Of a stretch of 28,721 bases of DNA, positions 15,457 to 26,089 are shown in pieces. The notes under the pieces were generated by a model. It ran no database searches. It was not told where the DNA came from and saw only the letters and a program-made list of their open reading frames with translations. Position 1 is the stretch's first letter. The number at the start of each line of letters is the position of its first letter. The DNA comes from Olsenella urininfantis. GTDB taxonomy: Bacteria; Actinomycetota; Coriobacteriia; Coriobacteriales; Atopobiaceae. The stretch is from positions 1,710,191 through 1,738,911 of the forward strand of contig NZ_LT732540.1 in NCBI RefSeq assembly GCF_900155635.1, given 5' to 3'. The position numbers and the translations under genes are program-made.

Positions 15457-15545
15457 GCTTGAACATCAGCACCAACACCCCCGCAAGAGGGTGAGCAAGG
15501 CAAGCAAGTTCGTAACGGTAGATTTTGGAATTGGAGGAAAGTGAT

Positions 15546-16823
15546 ATGGGCAAGTACGCATTCGCAGGTGGCAAGCTCGTTGACGGCACTGGTGCCGCTC
15601 CGGTCCTGGACTCTCTCGTGCTCGTTGACGACACGAAGATCACCTACGCCGGCCCCCGCACCGAGATTCCCGAGGGCTACGAGGTTCGCGACATCACCGG
15701 CAAGACCATCATGCCTGGCCTGATCGACACGCACCTGCACTTCTCCGGCAACCTCACCGACGACGACAACGACTGGGTCATCGAGTCCGTCGCCCAGAAG
15801 CAGGCTGAGGCTGTCAAGCAGTCCTACCAGTGCCTGATGCACGGTCTCACCACCGTCTGCGAGATCGGCCGCAACGGCATCGCCATCCGTGACCTCGTCA
15901 ACATGGGCGAGTTCCGTGGCCCCCGCATCTTCGCCACCGGCCTCGGCTTCTGCCGCACCGCCGGTCACGGTGACTCCCACCACCTGCCCCCCGAGATCTC
16001 CAAGAACAGCCACCCCTGGGGCGACCAGGTGGATGGCCCCTGGGCTCTGCGTCACGCCATCCGTCTGCGCCTGCGCGAGAACCCCGACGCCATCAAGATT
16101 TGGGCCACGGGCGGCGGCATCTGGCGCTGGGACTCCGGCCGCAAGCAGCTCATGAGCACCGAGGAGATTAAGGCTGTCGCCGAGGAGTGCAAGGAGACCG
16201 GCATTCCTCTGTGGTCGCACTCCTACAACTCCGTCTCCGCTGCCTACGACTCCGTGCGCTTCGGCTGCGAGCAGATGATCCACGGCTTCGAGCTTGACGA
16301 GAAGACCATGGACCTCATGGCCGAGCAGGGCACCTTCTTCACCCCGACCATCGGCTTCCTGCCCATCTGGTACGCAACCTATCCTCCCGAGTACTCCCCC
16401 GTCCTCGATCAGTACGAGGGCGACACGGTCACCGAGAAGGAGCTGCAGCGCACCTACGCCAACCTCCGCAAGGCCAACGAGATGGGCGTCATCATCACCA
16501 CTGGTTCTGACTGCTTCGCCAACGCCACGCCTTACGGTTACGTCACCATCGACGAGATGTATGACTTCGTCGACAAGGCCGGCATCTCCATCATGGACAC
16601 CATCAAGGCCGCAACGATCAACGGCGCCATGATGGTCCACAAGGAGGACGAGTTCGGCTCCCTCGAGGCCGGCAAGCTCGCTGACCTCATCGTCCTCAAC
16701 GGCGATGTCGCCAACAACATCCACGATCTCACGGTCGAGAACATGGAGCTCATCATGAAGGAGGGCGACATCGCCCGCCAGAAGATCGACGGCTACGACA
16801 TTTACTCCCCGCTCGCTGAGTAA
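15546..16823 (+). CDS. Binuclear-metal amidohydrolase 2
   Basis: A 425-residue paralogue of the enzyme at 7092-8339, aligned without gaps through the active site. Metal ligands are conserved: H63 and H65 in DTHLHF, lysine in IKIWATGG (about 184), histidine in PLWSHSYN (about 225), histidine in MIHGFEL (about 246) and aspartate in TGSDCF (about 322). Shared unusual blocks include GGGIWRWDS and GHGDSHHLP. It differs by a C-terminal extension ending DGYDIYSPLAE and by replacements around the metal site, for example SDCF for SDSF, so specificity may differ. It sits directly downstream of permease copy 2, probably co-transcribed. No signal peptide. Start ATG 15546 follows TTGGAGGAAAG. Confidence 0.88.
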   Translation: MGKYAFAGGKLVDGTGAAPVLDSLVLVDDTKITYAGPRTEIPEGYEVRDITGKTIMPGLIDTHLHFSGNLTDDDNDWVIESVAQKQAEAVKQSYQCLMHGLTTVCEIGRNGIAIRDLVNMGEFRGPRIFATGLGFCRTAGHGDSHHLPPEISKNSHPWGDQVDGPWALRHAIRLRLRENPDAIKIWATGGGIWRWDSGRKQLMSTEEIKAVAEECKETGIPLWSHSYNSVSAAYDSVRFGCEQMIHGFELDEKTMDLMAEQGTFFTPTIGFLPIWYATYPPEYSPVLDQYEGDTVTEKELQRTYANLRKANEMGVIITTGSDCFANATPYGYVTIDEMYDFVDKAGISIMDTIKAATINGAMMVHKEDEFGSLEAGKLADLIVLNGDVANNIHDLTVENMELIMKEGDIARQKIDGYDIYSPLAE

Positions 16824-16848
16824 ACAGGTGCTGTAGGTCGTGCGTAAG

Positions 16849-16882
16849 GGACCGGTGCCATACCGAGGTATGACACCGGTCC
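16849..16882 (+). terminator. Strong intrinsic terminator after amidohydrolase 2
   Basis: GGACCGGTG-c-CATAC / GTATG-a-CACCGGTCC with a 4-base loop and a single internal mismatch, then TCTTCATC. It ends the permease-amidohydrolase unit. Confidence 0.8.
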
Positions 16883-17086
16883 TCTTCATCCCCTAGCGTC
16901 TCTCTTGTCACCTAACCTTCCAGGCACGTTTCTGACTTGTGCATGAATGCCTGATATGGGAAGAGCTTGATTTTTGATTTAATTCCAGTATCTGCGCTTA
17001 TGAACTACCATTCACGCACAAAGTATACCGCTTGCCTAATGATTGGTACTAAATCTCTGACATGGATGCATGATTAGAGTGGGTGA
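16883..17086. other. A/T-rich region upstream of the ATP synthase operon
   Basis: About 200 bp of notably lower GC than its surroundings, which should hold the atp promoter. Several -10-like elements are present (TATCTG near 16989, TATACC near 17023, TACTAA near 17047), but none has a clear -35, so I do not choose one. No gene seen. Confidence 0.45.
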
Positions 17087-17398
17087 ATGGTGATGGCACT
17101 GATTGTTCTCCTGGGAGCATTGTGTGGGCTCCTCGGCTGCGTCCCAACGTCGTACCTTTGCAAGAGGGTTTTGCATGAGGGACGAAACGATCTGATGGGA
17201 CTTGCAGCGGCTAGCCTGTTCGCTTCGTTTGTGGTTCTCTCACTTGTGCTTGTGGTTGTTCGTATTTTGGCAAAAGGATGGATTCTCATCTTCGGCGCGT
17301 CGTTGGCAGTAGCATTCATCGCGTTTTGGTCTGTCGAGGCCATTCGGGGATGTCGATTCGCGGCCGAATCGATTCATCCAGAGGGGAAGGAAGAATAG
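17087..17398 (+). CDS. Small membrane protein in the AtpI position
   Basis: A 103-residue hydrophobic protein with about three transmembrane segments (roughly 3-22, 38-62 and 65-85) and a charged C-terminus HPEGKEE. It precedes atpB and its stop codon shares a G with the atpB GTG start, so the two are translationally coupled. Position, size and topology fit AtpI, an assembly factor for the c-ring or a magnesium-related accessory in other bacteria. Sequence alone does not prove it, as AtpI is poorly conserved. The start is ATG 17087, with a second in-frame ATG two codons on; the ribosome site (GAGTGGGTG) is weak. Confidence 0.6.
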   Translation: MVMALIVLLGALCGLLGCVPTSYLCKRVLHEGRNDLMGLAAASLFASFVVLSLVLVVVRILAKGWILIFGASLAVAFIAFWSVEAIRGCRFAAESIHPEGKEE

Positions 17399-18216
17399 TG
17401 GACGCCCTGTCTACTGCTTTCGAGACTGTCTCTGAGTCGATGGGTGAGCTCATTGATGGCTTCTACACCCGGGCCGTGGTTGGCAATGTGGACACGGTGG
17501 GAATCACGCCCTACCTCGTGTGGTATCTCATTGCCGGTGGGCTGCTCGTCGCTCTCGTCATGGCCTTCAAGAAGCGCTGCTCCAGCGAAGACCATGTTCC
17601 CCACGGCCCCTTCGTGAATGGCGTGGAGAGCCTGGTCGACTTCATTCGCAATGACGTCTGCCGTGGAACCTTGGGTGATACCTGGAAGAGCCACTTTCCC
17701 TTCCTGGCAACGCTCTTCCTCATGGTTCTGCTCTGCAACCTGGTGGGAATGCTGCCCACCTGGAAGCCAGGTTCGGGCTCCACGGGCATGACGGCGGGGA
17801 TCGCCGCGATGTCGTTCTTCTACTTCGTGATGGTGGGAGTCAAGGTTCGCGGTGGCTGGGGCTACATCAAGAGCCTGGCGCCCAAGGGCGTAATGTTCCC
17901 CATCAACATCGTGGTCTGGGCCATCGAGGTGTTCTCCACATTCCTCAGGCTTGTCACCCTTTCGGTCCGTCTGTTCTGCAACATGTTCGCGGGCCACATG
18001 GTCATGGGAGTCTTCGCTCTCATGTGCACGATCTTCGTCGAGCCGCTCTTCGCCAGCATCACCGCGCAGACCCTGGGAGTCGCCAGTATGTCGATTCTTT
18101 GGATGGTTCTGCTAGTGCTAATCTATGCGGTCGAGCTCATGGTCGCCTTCATTCAGGCCTATGTGTTCGCGCTCCTTTCGGCCGTGTATGTTCAGCTTGC
18201 GGAAGCGGATCACTAA
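17398..18216 (+). CDS. atpB: ATP synthase Fo subunit a
   Basis: A 272-residue integral membrane subunit that forms the proton half-channels against the c-ring. The essential arginine is R191 in TLSVRLFCNMFAGHMVM, and the conserved C-terminal helix IQAYVFALLSAVYVQLAEADH is present. Five to six hydrophobic helices. The start is GTG 17398, overlapping the upstream stop by one base, with GAGGGGAAGG before it. An earlier in-frame ATG at 17278 would add non-conserved residues that overlap the upstream gene. Confidence 0.93.
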   Translation: MDALSTAFETVSESMGELIDGFYTRAVVGNVDTVGITPYLVWYLIAGGLLVALVMAFKKRCSSEDHVPHGPFVNGVESLVDFIRNDVCRGTLGDTWKSHFPFLATLFLMVLLCNLVGMLPTWKPGSGSTGMTAGIAAMSFFYFVMVGVKVRGGWGYIKSLAPKGVMFPINIVVWAIEVFSTFLRLVTLSVRLFCNMFAGHMVMGVFALMCTIFVEPLFASITAQTLGVASMSILWMVLLVLIYAVELMVAFIQAYVFALLSAVYVQLAEADH

Positions 18217-18227
18217 TTTCGGCAATC

Positions 18228-18289
18228 TGCGGGTCTAGCCCGCATTGCATAGGGTAGAAACGCATGCGACTCGCCAGAAGGCTGGCGAG
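18228..18289 (+). promoter_or_regulatory. Two hairpins in the atpB-atpE gap
   Basis: TGCGGG-tctag-CCCGCA (18228-18244) and CTCGCCAG-aagg-CTGGCGAG (18270-18289, perfect 8-bp stem, 4-base loop). The second ends about five bases before the purine-rich ribosome site GAAGAAGGAGGAAG of atpE. There is no T-tract, so these look like mRNA processing, stability or translation elements rather than a terminator. Confidence 0.5.
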
Positions 18290-18309
18290 AGCGGAAGAAG
18301 GAGGAAGTC

Positions 18310-18504
18310 TTGGATCTCAAAATCTTCGGTTACGCACTCTGTGTCATCGGCGCAACCATAAGCATCGCACTTACCGCCCGCGCCGCCGCGAGCTCCATGG
18401 CTCGTCAGCCTGAGGTGCAGGGCCGTCTCTTCACCGTGTTCATCCTTGCCGCGGCCTTCATCGAGTCCCTCTGCCTGATTGGCTTCGTTGTCGCCATCAT
18501 GTAG
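18310..18504 (+). CDS. atpE: ATP synthase Fo subunit c
   Basis: A 64-residue two-helix hairpin that oligomerises into the rotor ring. The polar loop is ARQPE (31-35) and the ion-carrying carboxylate is E52 in AFIESLCLIGFVVA. The helix 1 packing motif, normally GxGxGxG, reads GATISIA here (14-20): only the first Gly remains and Thr, Ser and Ala replace the others. Residue 19 is Ile where sodium-binding rings have Gln, which favours proton use; this is an inference. The protein is shorter than the usual 70-85 residues because both ends are trimmed. The start is TTG 18310 with a very strong GGAGGAAG ribosome site, suitable for the many copies needed. Confidence 0.93.
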   Translation: MDLKIFGYALCVIGATISIALTARAAASSMARQPEVQGRLFTVFILAAAFIESLCLIGFVVAIM

Positions 18505-18584
18505 TCATGTGCGCGGGCCAAGCAGTGGCGCGAGGCCCGTGTGGGACGTATGGTCGTCGACTGAGCAAACATGAGGGAGTGCTC

Positions 18585-19196
18585 ATGAACAGCAACGCAA
18601 TACAGCTTGTCCGCCGAGCGTCAGTCGGCGGCATCGCGGGGGCAGTGGCCTTCCTAGTGCCGGTTCCTGCCCTCGCCAACGAGGCGGGCGGTGGAATAGC
18701 TCTGCTGATACCGCACATGGCGGAGTTCATCCCAGCCTGCATCGCCTTCGCAGCAATCTGGTTCATATTCGCCAAGTTCGCCTGGCCCGTTGTCCTCAAG
18801 GCACTGACGGACCGCGAGAACAAGATTCGTGGTGACCTCGAGGCCGCGGAGCAGTCCAAGCTGACCGCCGCCGAGGAGGCCCGCAGGAGTGCCAGCCTCG
18901 TCAGCGATGCCAATCGCGAGGCGGAGCAGATTGTCTCCAACGCCAGGCGCGAGGCTGAGGAGGAGCGCGTTCGCATCCTCGACAAGGCCCAGAAGGACGC
19001 GGCCGAGGTCCTGGCAAAGGCGCACGGTGTCGTTGACAGCGAGCGCCACAAGGCCATGATCGAGCTCTCCGGCTCAGTGGTCGACCTCGCCGTCGAGATT
19101 GCCGGCAAGATCATCGGCAACGACCTGGGCGAGGGAGAGCAGCGCAAGCTGGCCGAGAGGTATCTCGCCGAGGTGGGTGCCACCAATGTCCAATAG
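18585..19196 (+). CDS. atpF: ATP synthase Fo subunit b
   Basis: A 203-residue peripheral-stalk subunit: one membrane helix at about 45-68 (EFIPACIAFAAIWFIFAKFAW), then a long charged helix rich in Ala, Glu and Arg (about 75-160) that dimerises. The first ~32 residues look like a signal peptide: RR, then a hydrophobic stretch, then VPALANEAGGG with an AxA-type cleavage site. The mature protein would begin near residue 32, with the usual b-subunit start shortly after. Start ATG 18585 has GAGGGAG upstream. The gene overlaps atpH by 11 bp. Confidence 0.92.
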   Translation: MNSNAIQLVRRASVGGIAGAVAFLVPVPALANEAGGGIALLIPHMAEFIPACIAFAAIWFIFAKFAWPVVLKALTDRENKIRGDLEAAEQSKLTAAEEARRSASLVSDANREAEQIVSNARREAEEERVRILDKAQKDAAEVLAKAHGVVDSERHKAMIELSGSVVDLAVEIAGKIIGNDLGEGEQRKLAERYLAEVGATNVQ

Positions 19197-19656
19197 CTTC
19201 GAGGCAAACCGCAAGACGGAGGCGTATGCCCGCGCTCTTATCGAGGCGGGGCGCTCCGAAGGCAGGGCCAACGCGGACCTTGTGCAGTGGCAGCACTCGC
19301 GGAAGTTCTCGCTGGAGGTTCTCGAGACCCTGAGCGCCATGCTCGAGGCAGGTGACCTCGACCTGATCGACGGTGTGGCAAGGAAGTACAAGGAGATCCT
19401 TGATTCCGAGGACGAGACCGTTTCTATCACGGTGACCACTGCCGTTCCCATGGACGACGAGCTGCGGAACAAGGTGCGCAGCAAGGTCGAGGGCGACATC
19501 CAGAGGCCCGTCTACCTTGTCGAGAGGATCGAGCCGGACATCCTTGGGGGAATCATCCTCGAGGTTCGCGGCAAGCGTTTCGATGCCTCGGTTCGTGCGC
19601 AGCTCGCCGACATTCGCAAGACGCTCGCATCGACCTACGTCGGAAGTGAAGCCTAA
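19186..19656 (+). CDS. atpH: ATP synthase F1 subunit delta
   Basis: A 156-residue stator subunit that ties the b stalk to the top of the alpha/beta head. The N-terminal helix [11 protein letters not shown] is typical, as is the C-terminal block [18 protein letters not shown]. It is shorter than the usual ~175-180 residues; the N-terminal domain appears trimmed. The start at ATG 19186 overlaps the end of atpF. The stop overlaps the atpA start (TAATG), so translation is coupled on both sides. Confidence 0.9.
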   Translation: MSNSFEANRKTEAYARALIEAGRSEGRANADLVQWQHSRKFSLEVLETLSAMLEAGDLDLIDGVARKYKEILDSEDETVSITVTTAVPMDDELRNKVRSKVEGDIQRPVYLVERIEPDILGGIILEVRGKRFDASVRAQLADIRKTLASTYVGSEA

Positions 19657-21323
19657 TGTCAGAGACCATCAGCTCCGCAGAGATCATGAGCACGCTGCGC
19701 TCGCAGCTTGCCAAGATCAATGCGACGATAGACCAGCAGGAGGCATCGGTCACCACGGGCGTGGGCGACGGCATCGCCCACGTCTCGGGCCTGAAGACGG
19801 CCATGGCCGGCGAGCTTCTCCAGTTCACCTCCTCCGCCACGGGCAAGAGCGTCTTCGGTCTTGCTCAGAACCTCGACAACTCCGAGGTCGGCGCAGTTCT
19901 CTTTGGTGACGTTGACTCCATCAAGGAGGGTGACGAGTGCCGCACCACGGGTCGCGTCATGGACATCCCCGTGGGTCACGCGATGCTTGGTCGCGTCGTG
20001 AACCCCCTGGGCCAGCCCATTGACGGCCTGGGCGCGATTCCCACCACGCATCGTCGTCCCATCGAGTTCAAGGCCCCTGGCATCATGGAGCGCCAGCCGG
20101 TGTGCGAGCCTGTTCAGACGGGCCTCGTGGCCATTGACGCGATGGTGCCCATCGGCCGCGGGCAGCGCGAGCTCATCATCGGCGACCGCAAGACGGGCAA
20201 GACCGCCATTGCCATCGACGCCATCATCAACCAGCGCGAGACCGACATGGTCTGCATCTACGTGGCCATCGGGCAGAAGGCCTCCACGGTTGCCGCCATC
20301 AGGGAGACGCTGGACAAGCATGGCGTTCTGGACAAGACGGTCATCGTTTCGGCCACTGCCGCAGAGTCTGCGCCGCTGCAGTACATCGCGCCGATGGCCG
20401 GGGCGGCCATCGGCGAGTACTTCATGTACAACGACGCAAACGGTAACCCCGCTGACGCAGAGCATCCGGGCGGCCATGTCCTCGTCATCTACGACGACCT
20501 CTCCAAGCAGGCCGTGGCGTATCGACAGATGTCGCTCACGCTGCATCGCCCGCCTGGACGTGAGGCGTACCCTGGCGACATCTTCTACCTGCACTCCCGT
20601 CTCCTCGAGCGTGCCTGCAAGCTCTCCGACGCGAATGGCGGCGGCTCGCTCACGGCACTGCCCATCATCGAGACGCAGGAGGGCGATGTCTCCGCGTACA
20701 TTCCCACCAACGTGATCTCGATCACCGATGGCCAGATCTACCTGCAGTCCAACCTCTTCTTCCAGGGCCAGCGCCCTGCTGTTGACGTGGGCATATCGGT
20801 GTCTCGCGTCGGTGGCGCCGCGCAGATCAAGTCCATGAAGCAGGTCGCGGGAACGCTGCGCCTGGACCTTGCCTCCTATCGCGAGAAGCAGGCGTTCGCG
20901 CAGTTCGGCTCCGACCTTGATGCCGCAACGCAGTATCAGCTCAACCATGGTGCGCACATGATGGAGCTCCTGAAGCAGTCTCGCTTCTCGGCCCTGGACG
21001 TCTGCGACCAGGTTCTGGTGATCTTTGCCGGTAAGGAGAACTTCCTTGACGACATCGACCTCGCCAACGTGCCGCTGTTCCGCAACGAGCTTGCGGCCTA
21101 CATGGCCGACAGGCATCCCCAGCTGCGTCTGAGCCTGCTCAAGTCCAAGATCGACGAGGACATGAGCGAGCGGCTGAAGCAGCACATCGCCCACTTCAAG
21201 GAGGAGTTCCTCAAGGCCCATCCCAACGCCGTCTCCCTGGCGGACGTGGAACTCAAGGCAGAGGACACCGAGGTCTCCGACGACCAGGTCTCCATTGACG
21301 GCGACGCGAAGGCTCGGAGGTAG
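19656..21323 (+). CDS. atpA: ATP synthase F1 subunit alpha
   Basis: A 555-residue non-catalytic nucleotide-binding subunit. The P-loop is GDRKTGKT at about 176-183 (Lys where many have Gln). The N-terminal beta-barrel ([11 protein letters not shown]), the nucleotide-binding core and the C-terminal helical domain are complete. Compared with the common ~500-510 residues there is a C-terminal extension of roughly 40 acidic residues after HPNAVS. Start ATG 19656 overlaps the atpH stop codon. Confidence 0.96.
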   Translation: MSETISSAEIMSTLRSQLAKINATIDQQEASVTTGVGDGIAHVSGLKTAMAGELLQFTSSATGKSVFGLAQNLDNSEVGAVLFGDVDSIKEGDECRTTGRVMDIPVGHAMLGRVVNPLGQPIDGLGAIPTTHRRPIEFKAPGIMERQPVCEPVQTGLVAIDAMVPIGRGQRELIIGDRKTGKTAIAIDAIINQRETDMVCIYVAIGQKASTVAAIRETLDKHGVLDKTVIVSATAAESAPLQYIAPMAGAAIGEYFMYNDANGNPADAEHPGGHVLVIYDDLSKQAVAYRQMSLTLHRPPGREAYPGDIFYLHSRLLERACKLSDANGGGSLTALPIIETQEGDVSAYIPTNVISITDGQIYLQSNLFFQGQRPAVDVGISVSRVGGAAQIKSMKQVAGTLRLDLASYREKQAFAQFGSDLDAATQYQLNHGAHMMELLKQSRFSALDVCDQVLVIFAGKENFLDDIDLANVPLFRNELAAYMADRHPQLRLSLLKSKIDEDMSERLKQHIAHFKEEFLKAHPNAVSLADVELKAEDTEVSDDQVSIDGDAKARR

Positions 21324-21329
21324 CACGAG

Positions 21330-23731
<2,402 letters not shown>

Positions 23732-23740
23732 GGAAGAACG

Positions 23741-24169
23741 ATGGCAGAGCTCAACTGTCAGTTCGTGCGCCCCGACAGACTCCTCTTCCAGGGGCCCGTC
23801 GCGAGCCTCGTCCTCGTCACGCCCAGTGGCGAGCTTGGCGTATGGCCTGGCCATGCGTCCGAGATCTGCGCCCTTGGTGACGGGATTGTCAGGCTGCACC
23901 AGCGTCCCGAGGATGGCGGAGAGACGGTTCGCGTGGTCATCTCTGGTGGGTATGCCGAGATAAACGACGAGGGCGTGATAGTCCTCGCCGACCACGCGCG
24001 CCGAAGCGATGACATCGAGGGTGACGAGGTGCGGGCCACGCGTGACGCCGCGATCGAGTCTCGCGATGCGCTCCCTGAGGACGATCACAGGCGGGCGTAC
24101 TACGACAACAAGATCAAGTGGTGTAATCTGCTCCTGAAGCAGCTGCCTCCCGAGGAGGCGAGCGCGTAG
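23741..24169 (+). CDS. atpC: ATP synthase F1 subunit epsilon
   Basis: A 142-residue central-stalk subunit that can inhibit ATP hydrolysis. The N-terminal beta-sandwich has LNCQFVRPDRLLFQGPV and PSGELGVWPGHA, typical of the family. The C-terminal helical part is present but divergent. The DELSEEQ loop of beta is its usual contact. It is the last gene of the atp set; murA starts 20 bp downstream. Confidence 0.92.
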   Translation: MAELNCQFVRPDRLLFQGPVASLVLVTPSGELGVWPGHASEICALGDGIVRLHQRPEDGGETVRVVISGGYAEINDEGVIVLADHARRSDDIEGDEVRATRDAAIESRDALPEDDHRRAYYDNKIKWCNLLLKQLPPEEASA

Positions 24170-24189
24170 CGACGCGGCGGGAGGAAAAT

Positions 24190-25473
24190 TTGGAAGGCAT
24201 AAGGGTCGAGGGCGGATACCCCATCTCAGGCGAGGTTACGGTCGAGGGGGCGAAGAACTCGGCCCTTAAGCTTATGGCGGCAACGCTGGTCGCGCCAGGC
24301 GTCACGACGCTCACCAACGTCCCTAACATTTCCGACGTTCATGTCATGGGCAAGGTACTGAAGTTCCTGGGCGCGAAGATCGAGGTCAAGGGGGAGCACG
24401 AGCTCGAGATAGACACCTCTTGCGTCGACAGGTGGGAGACCCCTTATCACCTTGTCGCGCAAATGCGTGCGTCCACCGCTGTCCTGGGGCCGCTGCTGGC
24501 CCGTTTTGGCAGGGCGGTCGTTGCCATGCCAGGCGGCTGCAACATTGGCGCCCGCAAGATAGACATGCACATCCTCGGGCTTGAGGCGCTGGGCGTCAGC
24601 TTCGAGGTTGACCACGGAAGCATCCATGCCAGCACATCGGGCGGGCTTGTCGGCTCAACCGTCACCCTGGACTTCGCAAGCGTTGGCGCAACGGAGAACC
24701 TGATGATGGCGTCCGTCCGCGCAAAGGGAACCACCACCATTGACAACGCGGCCCGTGAGCCAGAGATCGTGGACCTCGCCAACCTACTCAACGAGATGGG
24801 CGCAAAGATCCGTGGCGCCGGCTCTCCCGTCATAGAGATCGAGGGTGTCGAGGAGCTTCATCCAACCAACCACCGAGTAGTGGGTGACCGCATCGAGGCG
24901 GGCACCTTCATAGCCATGGCGGGGCTTTGTGGCGAGCCTGTCACCGTCAAGGGGTTCGAGCCCGCCCACCTTGGCCTCGTCCTGAAGAAGTACGAGCTCA
25001 TGGGGATGAGGGTCGTGCGTGGCCCGCACGAGTGCACCGTGTATCGCGAGGATCCGATTCGCTCCGTTGACATACAGACGCTCCCGTTCCCGGGCTTCCC
25101 CACCGACATGCAGGCCCAGACCATGTGCCTGCTTGCACGTGGCGACTCCTCCTGCGTCATCACGGAGAACGTCTTCGAGAACCGCTTCATGTTCGCCAGC
25201 GAGCTGCAGCGCATGGGCGCCAGCATCCGCATCGAGGGGCATCACGCCATAGTCCACGGCGTCAAGGGCTTCTCGGGCGCTGAGGTGAAGTCACCCGACC
25301 TGCGTGGAGGCGCCGCCCTCGTCATGGCGGGCCTTGTCGCAGACGGAATCACTACCATTTCGGACATCCATCACATCGACCGTGGCTATGAGGGCTTCGT
25401 CGAGAAGCTGTCCTCCCTTGGCGCCCACGCGCGGCGTATCGAGCTTCCCCAGGAAGACTACTTGGATATCTGA
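24190..25473 (+). CDS. murA: UDP-N-acetylglucosamine 1-carboxyvinyltransferase
   Basis: A 427-residue enzyme for the first committed step of peptidoglycan synthesis: phosphoenolpyruvate plus UDP-GlcNAc. The early K22-N23 pair in EGAKNSALK and the active-site cysteine C117 in AMPGGCNIGAR (the fosfomycin target) are present, as is the FPTDMQAQ loop. Following residues read ARKID where most enzymes have RPVD-like sequence. The start is TTG 24190 with GGGAGGAAAA just upstream. The 20-bp gap after atpC with no terminator suggests co-transcription with the ATP synthase genes. Confidence 0.95.
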   Translation: MEGIRVEGGYPISGEVTVEGAKNSALKLMAATLVAPGVTTLTNVPNISDVHVMGKVLKFLGAKIEVKGEHELEIDTSCVDRWETPYHLVAQMRASTAVLGPLLARFGRAVVAMPGGCNIGARKIDMHILGLEALGVSFEVDHGSIHASTSGGLVGSTVTLDFASVGATENLMMASVRAKGTTTIDNAAREPEIVDLANLLNEMGAKIRGAGSPVIEIEGVEELHPTNHRVVGDRIEAGTFIAMAGLCGEPVTVKGFEPAHLGLVLKKYELMGMRVVRGPHECTVYREDPIRSVDIQTLPFPGFPTDMQAQTMCLLARGDSSCVITENVFENRFMFASELQRMGASIRIEGHHAIVHGVKGFSGAEVKSPDLRGGAALVMAGLVADGITTISDIHHIDRGYEGFVEKLSSLGAHARRIELPQEDYLDI

Positions 25474-25543
25474 ACCCCGTGTCGCCCACTCTAGGAAAAT
25501 GGGTATCAATAGGGCTAGTGAAGCCGACGAAATGGAGGATGGG

Positions 25544-25966
25544 ATGCCCAAGACGGCCGAGACCGCAGAGCGCAACCTGACCATGGCCAACGAGGACTAC
25601 CTCGAGGCCATCTATCGCATCACCATGCAGAGCGATTTGGGCGAGGGCATTCGCTCGGTTGATGTGGCAGACCAGCTTGATGTCTCTAAGGCCAGCGTCA
25701 ACAAGGCGCTGGCCACGCTCAAGGAGGCGGGCTACGTTGAGCAGACGCGCTATGGGCGCGTCACCCTCACCGAGGAGGGCAAGAAGTATGCCGCCCACGT
25801 CTGGCGCTGCCACCGCATGCTGCGGTCCTTCCTCGTGCGTGACCTCGGCGTCGAGCCGGAGACCGCAGATTCCGAGGCATGCCTCATGGAGCACGCGCTT
25901 TCCTATGACACCCAGAACAGGTGGCTCACGTACCTAGAGGGGCAAGGCATCACGGTCGAGGAGTAG
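25544..25966 (+). CDS. DtxR/MntR-family metal-dependent repressor
   Basis: A 140-residue regulator with an N-terminal winged HTH (about 15-80; RSVDVADQLDVSKASVNKAL) and a metal-dependent dimerisation domain, but no SH3-like third domain, so it has MntR-like length. Candidate metal ligands are D18 and E21 in NEDYLEAIY, H90 in WRCHRML, and C113, E116 and H117 in EACLMEH. The aspartate is typical of manganese-sensing MntR, whereas EACxxEH is typical of iron-sensing DtxR/IdeR, so metal specificity is uncertain. It represses or activates metal-uptake genes, none of which is in this window. The start at ATG 25544 follows GGAGG by five bases; earlier in-frame ATGs at 25499 and 25532 have poorer sites. 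It is 70 bp after murA. Confidence 0.88.
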   Translation: MPKTAETAERNLTMANEDYLEAIYRITMQSDLGEGIRSVDVADQLDVSKASVNKALATLKEAGYVEQTRYGRVTLTEEGKKYAAHVWRCHRMLRSFLVRDLGVEPETADSEACLMEHALSYDTQNRWLTYLEGQGITVEE

Positions 25967-25974
25967 CCTCCTCC

Positions 25975-26018
25975 CTGCGCCCGTCATGAGTCCGCTTGCG
26001 GATGCGTGACGGGCGCAG
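25975..26018 (+). terminator. Terminator after the DtxR-family gene
   Basis: Perfect 12-bp stem CTGCGCCCGTCA / TGACGGGCGCAG enclosing a second small hairpin TCCGC-tt-GCGGA (25991-26002), followed by TCCCTTG. It is the strongest stop signal after the atp-murA unit. Confidence 0.75.
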
Positions 26019-26089
26019 TCCCTTGCCGGGGCTATCCTCATATGCTGGCTGTATCGCACCATGCTTCACGCGGAGAAAGGACACGACTC

